The notes: generated by a model from the sequence alone, not told the origin. A DNA stretch of 64,000 bases from Cellvibrio sp. PSBB006 (GCF_002162135.1 NZ_CP021382.1:434001-498000), one strand, 5' to 3'. Shown: positions 25,659 to 35,197, numbered from the stretch's first letter. A program made the numbers and translations.

Positions 25659-26454
25659 GTGTTACCTGATTAGTTCGAGCGCATTGGCAACGAAATAACT
25701 AGGGTTAACACAGAGGCGTTTTGTGCAACCGTGTAGACTGCCGCGCTACATAATGCTCGCGACAGCGGTTGGTGGGCAGATGCTGTTCAGTCTGGATTTG
25801 TCATGGGCGAATTTCGGCTCGTGACGGATAACATTCCTGCGCTGATAGTTAGTTCTCTTCCCATTTAACTCAGGTTTTGGACGGTTGTCATTCCAGTCCG
25901 CTCATGTACTGCTGGTTGCTGATAATCAAGCAACCGTTTCGGGATGGTGATCGCAATTGCTAGCCTTAATGGCTGCATGATATGACCTCGTGGGTCTGTA
26001 TCATTCCCGGCCTGTTGGCGGCGCGGTATTAGCTCGTCAGGGTGGACCACATCCAGAATTTTGTCTGGCAATACGTAGAATCTAGAGTCCTACAAAACAC
26101 TTTCGGTATTAACAATAGCTATGACGCAGTTAAGCGCGATTGTCACAGTGTATTCGCGCAACATATAACGTTGCGAAAATACCGTTTTGTTTGTTTCGTG
26201 GAGTATTGGACCCGAGTGTTCCCAATCGGTTGCCTCAAGGGTCAAAGCCTCCTTTCGCCGTCAGCGGTATTTCCTATTTGATACGCCTTTTCAATGCGTT
26301 ATCCGGAAACCTGCCTGTCTCGGCGCCGCCGAATATAGCAGTATTCATTAATACCTTCAATGAACGTGTGCGATAAGGAAGCTTCATCGTCAAGTCTAGT
26401 TGAATATCTCGTGCCTGCTACATCTGAGCTGAAGGTTTGCGGTATGATCGCGCC
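25659..26454. other. Long divergent intergenic region, rne 5' leader side and rluC promoter side
   Basis: About 800 bases separate the starts of rne and rluC. I see no convincing gene; the short open frames here lack ribosome sites and family resemblance. Part is probably the long 5' untranslated region of rne, which in E. coli mediates cleavage-based autoregulation. A perfect 7-bp hairpin (25914-25920 with 25929-25935, ggttgct/agcaacc) about 255 bases before the rne start is a candidate structural element, and a 6-bp inverted repeat cgcaac/gttgcg lies at 26157-26175. I cannot place the rne promoter. Confidence 0.55.
26443..26448 (+). promoter_or_regulatory. Candidate -10 element almost adjoining the rluC start codon
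   Basis: TATGAT followed by cgcgcc, six bases before the ATG at 26455. If used, transcription would start at or next to the start codon. No good -35 is visible, so confidence is low. Confidence 0.35.
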
Positions 26455-27444
26455 ATGAAAAAAGCCCCCTTTGCCCAGAAGGCCCCCGAAGAGACTACTG
26501 TCGCCCAGGTTCAGCATGTTGAGATAGATGCGGACCAGGCTGGCCAGCGCATTGATAACTTTTTGATGGCACGCCTCAAGCGCGTACCTAAATCGCGGAT
26601 ATACAACATCCTGCGTAAAGGTGAAGTCAGGGTCAATAAAAGTCGATGCAAGCCGGATTACAAGCTCGCAGCAGGCGATATCGTCAGAATTCCACCCGTG
26701 CGGATTGCCGAAAAGGCCGACTCTCCTCAGCCAAGCCATGTCTTGACCAATAAATTGGAAAAATCGATTTTGTTTGAAAATGATGGGTTATTGGTCATCA
26801 ATAAACCGCCGGGTTTGGCTGTTCACGGTGGCAGTGGAGTGAGTCTGGGGTTGATTGAAGTTTTGCGCCAGATGCGTCCGGACGCGCGTTATCTTGAGTT
26901 GGTTCATCGGCTGGATAGGGATACTTCTGGGTGCATCATGGTCGCTAAAAAACGCAGTATGCTGCGGCATCTGCAAGCCGCTTTGCGCAATAAGGGCCAA
27001 AGTGGTGTGCGCAAGGTATACCAAGCGTTAGTCAATGGTGTGTGGCCGGCGGCATGTAAACGGGTTGATGTGCCTTTGCTTAAGAGTGAGGTGGGTGATG
27101 GGGAGCGTATTGTTAAAGTGAATCCAGAAGGAAAGCCGAGTCTCACGGAATTTGCAGTGCTCCAATCTTTTCGGGATTTTACGTTAATTGAAGCTCGACC
27201 GATTACCGGTCGCACCCACCAGATAAGAGTCCATGCGCAGTATGCCGGCCATAGTCTGGTCGGGGATGAAAAGTATGGCAATGATGAAATTAATGAAAGC
27301 ATGCGTCAATTGGGTCTAAAACGCTTGTTTTTACACGCAGCAGAACTCGGTTTCTACTTGCCTGATCAGTCGGAGTTAACGATAGTCAGGGCTCCTTTGG
27401 CGACTGATTTGGCTGGGCCGCTGTCGAGGCTGCCTAAAAACTAG
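26455..27444 (+). CDS. rluC: 23S rRNA pseudouridine synthase RluC
   Basis: RluA-family pseudouridine synthase of 329 residues that modifies U955, U2504 and U2580 of 23S rRNA in E. coli. An S4 RNA-binding domain (about 25-85, [31 protein letters not shown]) precedes the catalytic domain with the signature HRLDRDTSG containing the nucleophilic Asp, then [14 protein letters not shown] and GDEKYG. The location divergent to rne is the classical rluC position. ATG at 26455 is chosen; an upstream in-frame TTG at 26437 is unlikely. No Shine-Dalgarno-like sequence precedes the ATG. It is followed 33 bases later by a HAD phosphatase, as in related genomes. Confidence 0.95.
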   Translation: MKKAPFAQKAPEETTVAQVQHVEIDADQAGQRIDNFLMARLKRVPKSRIYNILRKGEVRVNKSRCKPDYKLAAGDIVRIPPVRIAEKADSPQPSHVLTNKLEKSILFENDGLLVINKPPGLAVHGGSGVSLGLIEVLRQMRPDARYLELVHRLDRDTSGCIMVAKKRSMLRHLQAALRNKGQSGVRKVYQALVNGVWPAACKRVDVPLLKSEVGDGERIVKVNPEGKPSLTEFAVLQSFRDFTLIEARPITGRTHQIRVHAQYAGHSLVGDEKYGNDEINESMRQLGLKRLFLHAAELGFYLPDQSELTIVRAPLATDLAGPLSRLPKN

Positions 27445-27477
27445 GCTCATGAGCATTGCGTTGTGGGAGATAAATAG

Positions 27478-28122
27478 TTGTTATTAATTTTTGATTGGGA
27501 TGGAACCCTGAGTGATTCAACCGGCAAGATTACCCAGGCCATGCAAATGGCCGCTGAAGATTTGGGTTGGGAAATACCGCTGGACAGTGAGGTTCACAAC
27601 ATCATTGGTTTGGGGTTGCCTGAAGCCATCGCCCAGCTCTTTCCGCTGCTCGGTGAGGCGGAGCGCCAAGACATCCGTGAACGCTATGCGGCCCATTTTA
27701 TCTCTCTGGATCAACAGCGCCCGTCGGCTTTTTTCCCTGCGGTTCAGGAAACTCTGGAGCATCTGCGGACAGAAGGGCATCAGCTTGCCATCGCGACCGG
27801 TAAAAGTCGTCGGGGGCTGGATCGAATTTTAACTGGTCTGGGAATGTCTTCGTTCTTTCATGCGACGCGCTGTGCGGATGAGACGGCGTCCAAGCCGCAC
27901 CCATTGATGTTGGAGCAGCTGTTGAATGAGTTCTCGGTGCCCTCCGCAGAGTCCGTCATGATTGGGGATACGGAATACGACATGGCTATGGCGCGCACAA
28001 TAAACATGCCGCGTATTGCGGTAAGTTATGGGGCTCATCATGTGGAGCGCTTGCATCCGTATGAGCCAGAGCTGTGTATGGACCGTTTTGACGAATTACT
28101 CAGATGGCAGCGTCTTGTTTAG
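27478..28122 (+). CDS. HAD-IA family hydrolase (phosphoglycolate phosphatase-like)
   Basis: Haloacid-dehalogenase phosphatase of 214 residues. Motif I is DWDGTLSDS (nucleophile Asp near residue 5), motif II is IATGKSRRG, motif III the lysine in ASKPHP, and motif IV GDTEYDMAMA. The start is TTG at 27478, preceded by GGAGA at about eight bases; no ATG fits because motif I is at the extreme N-terminus. Immediately downstream of rluC, a conserved pairing. Its 3' end overlaps the convergent yceF gene by 23 bases. Substrate uncertain: the cap resembles phosphoglycolate phosphatase types but specificity cannot be read. Confidence 0.88.
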   Translation: MLLIFDWDGTLSDSTGKITQAMQMAAEDLGWEIPLDSEVHNIIGLGLPEAIAQLFPLLGEAERQDIRERYAAHFISLDQQRPSAFFPAVQETLEHLRTEGHQLAIATGKSRRGLDRILTGLGMSSFFHATRCADETASKPHPLMLEQLLNEFSVPSAESVMIGDTEYDMAMARTINMPRIAVSYGAHHVERLHPYEPELCMDRFDELLRWQRLV

Positions 28123-28702
28123 CATCTAGCACATCAATCCCTTCATTATTAAGCATCTTGATCAGTGCAATTAAAGGGAGGCCGATTAGTGTGTTAGGGT
28201 CTCTGCCTTCCAGTTCATCAAAGAGGGCAATGCCCAATCCTTCGGATTTAAAGCTGCCAGCACAATCGTAGGGCTGCTCTCGTTGCAGGTAATTCTCTAT
28301 TTGTGCATCGGTCAATTGACGAAAAGTAACTTGATAAAGTTCGCAGCATGTCTGAGTGGTTCTTGTTGTGGCGTTATAAAGAGTCAACCCGGTAAAAAAG
28401 GTCACTTGCCTGCCGCTCGCCAGCTGTAGTTGCGTTTTGGCATGGGTGTGATTACCGGGTTTTCCCAGGATTCTATTCTCAAGCGCAGCAACCTGATCAG
28501 AGCCAATGATTAGTGCACTCGGGTAGTGTGGCGCCAGTGCCACCGCTTTATTTCTCGACAGCCGTTTAACCAGGTCCGCAGGAGATTCACCGTCTATAGA
28601 GGTCTCATTTACATCGGGTGCCTGCCATCGGTAGTTGATTCCCAATTTGTTCAATAATTGACGCCGGTAAACGGAGCTGGAGGCCAGAATGATGTCTTGC
28701 AT
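28100..28702 (-). CDS. yceF: Maf-like nucleotide pyrophosphatase (7-methyl-GTP type)
   Basis: Maf/HAM1-fold protein of 200 residues. The N-terminus LASSSVYRRQLLNKLGINYRW and GSDQVAALENRILGKPG and the later GSFKSEGLGIALFDELEGRDPNTLIGLPL (in pieces) are typical of the YceF subgroup, which hydrolyses modified NTPs such as m7GTP. The gene is divergent from yceD-rpmF-plsX, the same arrangement as in E. coli, supporting YceF over the YhdE subgroup. Its end overlaps the HAD gene on the opposite strand. Confidence 0.92.
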   Translation of the reverse strand: MQDIILASSSVYRRQLLNKLGINYRWQAPDVNETSIDGESPADLVKRLSRNKAVALAPHYPSALIIGSDQVAALENRILGKPGNHTHAKTQLQLASGRQVTFFTGLTLYNATTRTTQTCCELYQVTFRQLTDAQIENYLQREQPYDCAGSFKSEGLGIALFDELEGRDPNTLIGLPLIALIKMLNNEGIDVLDAKQDAAI

Positions 28703-28778
28703 GAAACCCTCAGAATCATAGATAAGGTGGCTATTCTATGCCGCAAGCACTAAATAGCGCCATTTCCATACATTTTCT

Positions 28779-28807
28779 TTGACAGAAGTAGAGCAGATCC
28801 CTATTAT
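28779..28807 (+). promoter_or_regulatory. Strong sigma70-type promoter of yceD-rpmF-plsX
   Basis: Perfect TTGACA at 28779-28784, 17-base spacer, TATTAT at 28802-28807. The yceD ATG is at 28817, so transcription should begin within about three bases of the start codon, leaving no room for a ribosome-binding site: a leaderless message is predicted. Confidence 0.75.
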
Positions 28808-28816
28808 TGCGCGCTT

Positions 28817-29350
28817 ATGTTTTCAGCCCCCTCACACAAAACCTTGCCTCGGCAGGGAGATCCGCGGAAATTTGCCCAACAGGGTATTTCTCTGGAGGGT
28901 GTTATCCCTATAGCCGCCTTGTCGCGTTTAGCAGAGTCGCTTGAGGGAACTGAAGGTCAGGTCTTTGTCAGACTGGACTTTGGTATCAGTGAGGAGAAGA
29001 AAAAGGTTGTGTCTGGCAAGGCGCATGCAGATCTGATGTTGATTTGTCAGCGTTGTCTGTCTCCAGTCGCAAAGCCCGTCGAATGCAATATTTCACTGGC
29101 AATTGTGTGGACTGAAGAGGATGCCAAGATGTTGCCGAAGCATCTGGACCCTTGGATTGTTGAGGATGCCAGTGCAGACTTTTTCGATATGGTCGAAGAA
29201 GAGTTGTTGCTGAATCTGCCCCCGGTGGCTTATCACGAGGAGCAGTGTGTTGACCCCAAGCTCTTTCAGAGTGGTGAGCCGGTGGTAGTCAAGCAAGAGA
29301 AAAACCCGTTTCAAGTGCTGGAGCAACTCAAGAGCTCGCCGAAAAAATAG
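28817..29350 (+). CDS. yceD: 23S rRNA accumulation protein YceD (DUF177)
   Basis: DUF177 protein of 177 residues needed for normal 23S rRNA accumulation. The conserved pair of cysteines is in [11 protein letters not shown] (middle) and the ending [17 protein letters not shown]...[10 protein letters not shown] is diagnostic of the family. It precedes rpmF by 41 bases, the universal yceD-rpmF order. No ribosome site precedes the ATG and the promoter places the message start at the codon itself. Confidence 0.94.
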   Translation: MFSAPSHKTLPRQGDPRKFAQQGISLEGVIPIAALSRLAESLEGTEGQVFVRLDFGISEEKKKVVSGKAHADLMLICQRCLSPVAKPVECNISLAIVWTEEDAKMLPKHLDPWIVEDASADFFDMVEEELLLNLPPVAYHEEQCVDPKLFQSGEPVVVKQEKNPFQVLEQLKSSPKK

Positions 29351-29391
29351 AGGCGCCTCGGTTCCAGTGTGTATGTAATCAGGAGATCATC

Positions 29392-29574
29392 ATGGCCGTA
29401 CAGCAAAACAAAAAATCCCGTTCCAAGCGTGACATGCGTCGTTCACACGATGCCTTGACTGGACCAACATTGTCCGTCGACGCAACCAGCGGTGAAAAGC
29501 ACTTACGTCATCATGTTACTGCTGACGGTTTTTACCGTGGCCGTAAAGTGATTGACAAAGGTGTTAACGAATAA
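29392..29574 (+). CDS. rpmF: 50S ribosomal protein L32
   Basis: L32 of 60 residues, starting [20 protein letters not shown] as usual. It binds the 50S subunit near the peptide exit region. This version lacks the C-terminal zinc-binding cysteines present in some L32 forms, as in other gammaproteobacteria. AGGAG lies about seven bases upstream. Lies between yceD and plsX in the conserved cluster. Confidence 0.96.
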   Translation: MAVQQNKKSRSKRDMRRSHDALTGPTLSVDATSGEKHLRHHVTADGFYRGRKVIDKGVNE

Positions 29575-29601
29575 TTTGTCAGGCAAAAAGACGATCTAAC
29601 A

Positions 29602-30624
29602 TTGTCTGAAAAAATTCGTATAGCGGTTGACGCTATGAGCGGGGACTTAGGTCCCCGCGTTGTTATTACAGCGGCCATTCGTTTTGTCGCGACCTCCCCT
29701 GAAGTAGAGCTGTTGCTGGTCGGTGATCAGGATCAAATTCAGTCCTTACTTTCATCAAGTAGTATTCCTGTATCCCCAGCCATTCGCGTTCATCACGCTA
29801 CTGATGTCGTTGCAATGCACGAAGATCCACTAACTGCCTTACGCCATAAAAAAAATTCGTCCATGTGGCAGGCGTTGTTACAGGTTCAGGATGGATTTGC
29901 CGATGCCTGTGTCAGTGCGGGTAATACCGGAGCCCTGATGGCGATGAGTAAGCATCTCCTGAAGACTTTTCCGGGAATTGATCGGCCTGCCATTTGTAAG
30001 TCGATGCCCGTGGAGCAAGGCAATAGCTTCATGTTGGATTTGGGGGCGAATCTCACCTGTACGCCCGAGCAGCTGCATCAATTTGCATTAATGGGTAGTG
30101 TATTGGCGTCTTCCGCAGGAGTTGAAAAGCCTCGCGTAGCTTTGCTGAATGTGGGCACGGAAGAAACTAAAGGAACCGATTTGGTCAAGCACAGTCATGT
30201 GTTGCTATCACAGGATGAACAACTTAATTACATCGGATTCATTGAAGGTGATGAGTTATATCTTGGTAGGGTCAATGTGATTGTGTGCGATGGCTTTAGC
30301 GGTAATGTCGCGCTTAAATCCAGCGAAGGGGTAGCGCGCCTGATAGCTAAAAAGATTGAAAAAAGTTTTGCTCGCCATTGGTATCTGAAGTTGTTGGTGT
30401 TGTTTATGCGACCTGTTTTGCGCCAATGGCGGCGTGAATTAAATCCGGGGGCATATAATGGAGCATGCTTCCTGGGGCTACAGAAACCTGTAGTGAAAAG
30501 CCATGGCAGCGCTGACGAAGATGCTTTTTATCAGGCTTTGGTTGTTGCAAAAGAGCAGGTTGTGCAGAAGGTGCCAGCGCGTATTCAGTGTGCGTTAAAT
30601 GCAATGCAAAAAAATCAACCATAA
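29602..30624 (+). CDS. plsX: Phosphate acyltransferase PlsX
   Basis: Enzyme of 340 residues that converts acyl-ACP and phosphate to acyl-phosphate, the substrate of PlsY in phospholipid synthesis. The N-terminal RIAVDAMSGDLGP, SAGNTGALMAMS, LDLGANLTCTPEQLHQFA and NVGTEETKGTDLVK are family hallmarks. The start is TTG at 29602: the conserved N-terminal strand begins just after it and the first ATG (29635) would remove it. Peripheral membrane protein. Starts 27 bases after rpmF and precedes fabD. Confidence 0.93.
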   Translation: MSEKIRIAVDAMSGDLGPRVVITAAIRFVATSPEVELLLVGDQDQIQSLLSSSSIPVSPAIRVHHATDVVAMHEDPLTALRHKKNSSMWQALLQVQDGFADACVSAGNTGALMAMSKHLLKTFPGIDRPAICKSMPVEQGNSFMLDLGANLTCTPEQLHQFALMGSVLASSAGVEKPRVALLNVGTEETKGTDLVKHSHVLLSQDEQLNYIGFIEGDELYLGRVNVIVCDGFSGNVALKSSEGVARLIAKKIEKSFARHWYLKLLVLFMRPVLRQWRRELNPGAYNGACFLGLQKPVVKSHGSADEDAFYQALVVAKEQVVQKVPARIQCALNAMQKNQP

Positions 30625-30667
30625 ATTTTCGATTATTAATTTTCTTATCAATACAAGCGAAGTTCCT

Positions 30668-31609
30668 ATGACTCAATCTCATCTTGCTTTTGTTTTTCCT
30701 GGGCAGGGCTCCCAGAAGATTGGTATGTTGGCAGATTTGTCCAGCCAGTATTCTCTTGTGGCGGAGACATTTTCAGAAGCATCTTCTGCGCTCGGTTATG
30801 ATCTATGGGATTTGGTTCAGAATGGCAGTCAGGATGACATTAATTTGACTGAGCGTACCCAGCCGTTATTGCTCACTGCCAGTGTTGCGATTTGGCGCGT
30901 ATGGCAACACAAAGGTGGTGCGCAGCCGGCGCTGATGGCCGGACATAGCTTGGGTGAATGGTCGGCCTTGGTTTGTGCCGGGGTGGTTGCATTTGGTGAT
31001 GCAGTAAAACTGGTTCAGCAGCGCGGCAAATTTATGCAGGAAGCTGTACCGGCAGGGCAGGGTGCTATGGCGGCTATTATTGGTTTGGATGATGCGTCAA
31101 TTATTGATGCGTGTAAGCAGGCAGAACAAGGTGAAGTTGTCGCCGCGGTAAATTTCAATTCGCCGGGGCAAGTTGTGATTGCCGGTGCTGCTGGCGCTGT
31201 CGAGCGCGCAAGCGCATTGTGCAAAGAGGCGGGTGCGAAGCGAGCACTTCCCTTGCCTGTGAGTGCACCGTTTCATACGTCACTCATGCGTCCAGCTGCG
31301 GAAAAATTGGCAGAACAAATTTACAATACATCTTTTTCTACTCCGGATATCCCTGTTGTACATAATGTTACGGCGGAGCCGGAAAGTAATCCGGAAAAAA
31401 TCAAAGCGCTTATGATCGAACAGATCTTCAGTGCGGTGCGTTGGGTTGATTGTGTCAATACTTTGTCTGCGCGCGGTATTGCTACCACGATCGAATGTGG
31501 TCCAGGTAAAGTGCTTTCAGGATTAAACAAAAGAATTAACAAGGATTTGAATACGCTCTCCATCGAAACCCCAGAAGAACTTCTTGGGGCGTTGGAAACT
31601 TTTAATTAA
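30668..31609 (+). CDS. fabD: Malonyl-CoA:ACP transacylase
   Basis: FabD of 313 residues, which loads malonate onto ACP for fatty acid elongation. Motifs: FVFPGQGSQKIGM at the N-terminus, the nucleophile Ser94 in GHSLGEW, and the catalytic histidine in VSAPFHTSLM. The ATG at 30668 gives the family N-terminus; upstream codons from 30599 overlap plsX and are not conserved. Cytoplasmic. Part of plsX-fabD-fabG-acpP. Confidence 0.96.
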   Translation: MTQSHLAFVFPGQGSQKIGMLADLSSQYSLVAETFSEASSALGYDLWDLVQNGSQDDINLTERTQPLLLTASVAIWRVWQHKGGAQPALMAGHSLGEWSALVCAGVVAFGDAVKLVQQRGKFMQEAVPAGQGAMAAIIGLDDASIIDACKQAEQGEVVAAVNFNSPGQVVIAGAAGAVERASALCKEAGAKRALPLPVSAPFHTSLMRPAAEKLAEQIYNTSFSTPDIPVVHNVTAEPESNPEKIKALMIEQIFSAVRWVDCVNTLSARGIATTIECGPGKVLSGLNKRINKDLNTLSIETPEELLGALETFN

Positions 31610-31621
31610 TGGGTGAAGACG

Positions 31622-32368
31622 ATGATCAATTTAAACGATAAAGTTGCCTTGGTTACTGGTGCCAGTCGAGGTATTGGTGCTGCGATTGCGGAGCAATTAG
31701 GCGCTGCCGGAGCAACCGTTATTGGTACGGCGACCAGTGAATCCGGAGCGGAAAAAATATCTGCTCGCTTGCAGGAATTGGGTATTCGTGGCACAGGAAA
31801 AGTATTAAATGTTACTGATGCCGATTCGGTAGCCGAGTTAATGAAAAGTGTTCAGGAAGAATTTGGTACGCCGGCTATTCTTGTCAATAACGCTGGCATT
31901 ACTAAAGATAATTTGCTGATGCGCATGAGCGATGATGAGTGGTTTGATGTTATCAATACCAACCTCAGTTCAATTTATCGCTTGAGTAAAGCTGTGTTGC
32001 GCGGAATGATGAAAGCTCGCTGGGGCCGTATTATTAACATCAGTTCCGTTGTCGGCGCTATGGGCAACGCCGGGCAATCGAATTATGCTGCTACCAAAGC
32101 TGGCGTATCGGGTTTTGCACGCTCACTGGCTGCAGAGGTAGGGTCGCGCGGTATCACCGTTAACACCGTTGCACCGGGTTTTATTGATACCGACATGACT
32201 AAAGGGTTGCCAGAGGAACAAAAGGCAGGATTGCTGTCCAACATTCCAGTGGGGCGCTTGGGTAAGCCTGAAGAAATTGCTGCGGTTGTGGTTTTTTTGG
32301 CCAGTGATGCGGCAGCTTATGTCAGCGGCGAGACTATCCACGTCAATGGCGGCTTGTATATGAGCTAA
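31622..32368 (+). CDS. fabG: 3-oxoacyl-ACP reductase
   Basis: Classical short-chain dehydrogenase of 248 residues that reduces 3-ketoacyl-ACP with NADPH. It shows TGASRGIG at the N-terminus, NNAGITKDNLLMRM, catalytic Ser142 and Tyr155-xxx-Lys159 in NYAATKAG, and the C-terminal VNGGLYMS. ATG at 31622 gives the standard length; a GTG at 31613 is in frame but less likely. It starts 13 bases after fabD. Confidence 0.96.
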   Translation: MINLNDKVALVTGASRGIGAAIAEQLGAAGATVIGTATSESGAEKISARLQELGIRGTGKVLNVTDADSVAELMKSVQEEFGTPAILVNNAGITKDNLLMRMSDDEWFDVINTNLSSIYRLSKAVLRGMMKARWGRIINISSVVGAMGNAGQSNYAATKAGVSGFARSLAAEVGSRGITVNTVAPGFIDTDMTKGLPEEQKAGLLSNIPVGRLGKPEEIAAVVVFLASDAAAYVSGETIHVNGGLYMS

Positions 32369-32436
32369 TAATTGGATTTAAGTCTTTGTTTTTCTTGGGA
32401 ATTCACTAAAAAAACGAAGAATTTTGGCAGGATGCG

Positions 32437-32465
32437 TTACAACACGGCAAAAATAGATGTAAAAT
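32437..32465 (+). promoter_or_regulatory. Probable acpP promoter
   Basis: TTACAA (32437-32442), a 17-base spacer and TAAAAT (32460-32465) lie in the fabG-acpP gap. A dedicated promoter fits the very high level of ACP. The roughly 90-base leader contains a small hairpin, aaccac/gtggtt (32498-32503 with 32508-32513). Confidence 0.6.
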
Positions 32466-32562
32466 GCGCGTCGATTTTGGCCGAAACATTATGAAGGAAC
32501 CACCTTCGTGGTTTCACAAGTGACGGTTTCGTCGATACTACCACTAGGAGTTAAATAGCATC

Positions 32563-32799
32563 ATGAGCAGCATTGAAGAACGCGTAAAAAAAATCGTTGC
32601 TGAGCAACTGGGTGTGAAAGAAGAAGAAGTTAAAAACGAAGCTTCTTTTGTAGAAGATCTGGGTGCTGACTCTCTCGACACCGTAGAGCTGGTTATGGCT
32701 CTGGAAGAAGAGTTCGAGACAGAAATCCCCGATGAAGAAGCTGAGAAAATCACCACAGTTCAGCTGGCTATCGATTACATTAACGCCAACCTGGCGTAA
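32563..32799 (+). CDS. acpP: Acyl carrier protein
   Basis: ACP of 78 residues, very acidic. The phosphopantetheine attachment site is Ser37 in [13 protein letters not shown]. It carries growing acyl chains for all Fab enzymes. It is preceded by its own promoter and GGAG ribosome site and followed by a strong terminator, so it can be expressed separately from the flanking genes. Starts [12 protein letters not shown] as in other gammaproteobacteria. Confidence 0.98.
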   Translation: MSSIEERVKKIVAEQLGVKEEEVKNEASFVEDLGADSLDTVELVMALEEEFETEIPDEEAEKITTVQLAIDYINANLA

Positions 32800-32830
32800 T
32801 CTTCAAAGTCGCTGATTATCTGTCTTCATG

Positions 32831-32870
32831 AAAAAGCCGTATTATTGCGAAATAGTACGGCTTTTTCTTT
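32831..32870 (+). terminator. Intrinsic terminator after acpP
   Basis: An 11-bp stem, aaaaagccgta (32831-32841) with tacggcttttt (32856-32866), 14-base loop, then a T-rich tail. Confidence 0.9.
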
Positions 32871-32994
32871 TGCCAGTTTTATTACATAAATTCTGTCAGT
32901 AGCTGTTTAATCAGCGCGATATACTAAATGCCTGTCCCTGAGCATTTTGAAGTTTTATCCCGCCAATTCCTTATTGTTTTGGAGAATCCCTAAC

Positions 32995-34236
32995 GTGTCG
33001 CGTAGAAGAGTGGTTGTAACTGGTCTTGGTATGGTCAGCTCGCTGGGTAATACCGTGGCTGATACCTGGCATGGCATTGTGAATGGCAAAAGCGGCGTAG
33101 AAACAATCTCCGCTTTTGATACTTCGGCTTTTACCACGCAATTCAGCGCATCCGTAAAGAATCTCGTGATCGACGATTATTTTTCCGGAAAAGATGCACG
33201 TAAGATGGACCCTTTTATTCAGTATGGAATGGTGGCCGGTATTCAGGCTATTCGCGATGCGGGCCTTGAAGTATCTGACGCTAATGCCGGTCGTATTGGC
33301 GTGTCTATCGGCTCGGGTATTGGGGGGATTGGTACGATTGAGGAAGGCACTCTGGTAGTGGAACATAAGGGACCGCGTCGTATGTCTCCTTTCTTTGTTC
33401 CCAGCGCCATTATTAACATGATTTCTGGCAATCTTTCCATTATGTATGGGTTGCGTGGTCCTAACATCGCCATCACGACCGCGTGCACCACCGGAACCCA
33501 CAGCATCGGCTTTGCCGCGCGTATGATTCAGTACGGTGATGCAGATGTTATGGTTGCAGGTGGTGCCGAAATGGCAACAACGCCCGTTGGTTTGGGAGGA
33601 TTTGCCGCTGCGCGAGCCTTGTCAACACGTAACGACAACCCCCAGGCCGCCAGTCGTCCTTGGGACAAAGACCGTGATGGCTTTGTTCTGGGTGATGGGG
33701 CGGGCGTGTTGGTGCTGGAAGAATATGAGCATGCTAAAGCGCGTGGAGCTCGAATATACGCCGAACTGATCGGTTTTGGTATGAGCGGTGATGCCTATCA
33801 TATGACCTCACCGCCGGAAGATGGCTCAGGTGCGGCCGCATCGATGGTGAATGCCATCAGGGATGCGGGAATTCCTGCCAGCGAGGTCAATTACATCAAT
33901 GCTCATGGCACCTCTACTCCGGCTGGCGATAAAGCCGAATGCCAGGCGGTGAAATCAGTCATGGGTAGTGCTGTTGATCAGGTGGCGGTGAGTTCTACCA
34001 AGTCCATGATTGGGCATCTATTGGGCGCGGCTGGCGCGGTGGAAGCAATCTTCAGCGTGTTGGCCATTCGTGATCAGGTGGCTCCGCCGACCATCAACCT
34101 GGACAATCCGGAAGAAGGCTGTGACATTAACCTTGTGCCTCACACCGCTCAGGAGCGCAAAATAGAAACCGTGCTTTCTAACTCTTTCGGTTTCGGTGGG
34201 ACCAATGGTTCTCTTATCTTTCGCAAGTTAACCTGA
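32995..34236 (+). CDS. fabF: 3-oxoacyl-ACP synthase II
   Basis: KASII condensing enzyme of 413 residues. The catalytic cysteine is Cys164 in [10 protein letters not shown], with the two histidines in [11 protein letters not shown] and [13 protein letters not shown], and the glycine-rich end [11 protein letters not shown]. It elongates acyl-ACP with malonyl-ACP and is important for cis-vaccenate formation. The start is GTG at 32995 ([11 protein letters not shown] follows) with GGAG ten bases upstream; the longer frame from a TTG at 32947 is not conserved. A terminator follows. Confidence 0.96.
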   Translation: MSRRRVVVTGLGMVSSLGNTVADTWHGIVNGKSGVETISAFDTSAFTTQFSASVKNLVIDDYFSGKDARKMDPFIQYGMVAGIQAIRDAGLEVSDANAGRIGVSIGSGIGGIGTIEEGTLVVEHKGPRRMSPFFVPSAIINMISGNLSIMYGLRGPNIAITTACTTGTHSIGFAARMIQYGDADVMVAGGAEMATTPVGLGGFAAARALSTRNDNPQAASRPWDKDRDGFVLGDGAGVLVLEEYEHAKARGARIYAELIGFGMSGDAYHMTSPPEDGSGAAASMVNAIRDAGIPASEVNYINAHGTSTPAGDKAECQAVKSVMGSAVDQVAVSSTKSMIGHLLGAAGAVEAIFSVLAIRDQVAPPTINLDNPEEGCDINLVPHTAQERKIETVLSNSFGFGGTNGSLIFRKLT

Positions 34237-34264
34237 TGCTACCTTTACTAGCTATTGAGACATC

Positions 34265-34298
34265 AAAAACGCCGAGCCATATACAGCTCGGCGTTTTT
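34265..34298 (+). terminator. Intrinsic terminator after fabF
   Basis: A 13-bp perfect stem, aaaaacgccgagc (34265-34277) with gctcggcgttttt (34286-34298), eight-base loop. Confidence 0.93.
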
Positions 34299-34331
34299 GT
34301 ATCGGTGTCAGATTTTGTATAGACTCCGCCG

Positions 34332-35192
34332 ATGCCTAGTCAATTTCCCCTGATTTCCGTCAATGGTGTTATAAACGCTTCAGTGTCTCCGCTGGATCGA
34401 GGCTTTGCTTATGGCGACGGCCTTTTCGAGACCTGTCTCTATCGGATGGGCGTTGTGCCCTTGTGGGAATTTCATCGTCAACGTCTGCTTGACGCGTGTA
34501 AATTGCTAATGATCCCGCTCGATACAGCGCGCCTGGAGACATACATCACCGATATCCTTCAGCAGGCTCAGCATCTCGGTGTTTCAGATGGGGTAGTTAA
34601 AGTGATTGTGACACGCGGTTGCGGTGGCCGGGGTTATGCATTTCCTGAATCGGTGTCACCAACCATTTGCGTTATATTTTTCGATGCTTTACCGGACGAT
34701 TTACAACATATAAAACTGCGGGTTTGTAAGCAGAGACTTTCCAATAATCGCGTATTGGCCGGACTTAAACATCTCAACCGCCTTGAGCAAATTATGGCGC
34801 GTGCAGAATGGAAAAACGACTATGCTGAGGGCCTGATGCTTGATGATGAGGGGGGTGTTATTGAGGCCACTGCCAGTAATGTCTTTATGGTGCAGGACGG
34901 CCAACTCTTCACGCCTGATCTCTCGTTTGCCGGTGTTGCGGGTATCATGCGGCGGGTCATTATTGAGCGCCTCGCTCCGGCCCTGAATTTAGCGGTGACA
35001 GTAAAAAAAATTATGCCAGTCGAATTGCAGCGTGCAGATGAAATGTTCATCTGCAACAGTATCAGGGGCATTGTGTCGGTAGCCGCATTGGATGGCGAAA
35101 CGCCTACGCGTTTTTCTCGCCATGAAATAACGCACAGCTTACGAGATCAGTTGGCGATATTGTTGCGCGATATATCATCTGAAGTGGATTAA
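34332..35192 (+). CDS. pabC: Aminodeoxychorismate lyase
   Basis: Fold-type IV PLP enzyme of 286 residues that cleaves 4-amino-4-deoxychorismate to p-aminobenzoate and pyruvate for folate synthesis. VSPLDRGFAYGDGLFETC is diagnostic, the PLP lysine is in LAGLKHLNRLEQ, and EATASNVFMVQDG and CNSIRGIVSV follow. Position between fabF and mltG is conserved in gammaproteobacteria. It has no strong Shine-Dalgarno. mltG begins five bases after its stop. Confidence 0.94.
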   Translation: MPSQFPLISVNGVINASVSPLDRGFAYGDGLFETCLYRMGVVPLWEFHRQRLLDACKLLMIPLDTARLETYITDILQQAQHLGVSDGVVKVIVTRGCGGRGYAFPESVSPTICVIFFDALPDDLQHIKLRVCKQRLSNNRVLAGLKHLNRLEQIMARAEWKNDYAEGLMLDDEGGVIEATASNVFMVQDGQLFTPDLSFAGVAGIMRRVIIERLAPALNLAVTVKKIMPVELQRADEMFICNSIRGIVSVAALDGETPTRFSRHEITHSLRDQLAILLRDISSEVD

Positions 35193-35197
35193 TGTGA

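Noticed and set aside
25865..26281. Short open frames in the rne-rluC gap
   Set aside because: No ribosome sites, no family resemblance, atypical amino-acid composition; better explained as leader or promoter DNA.
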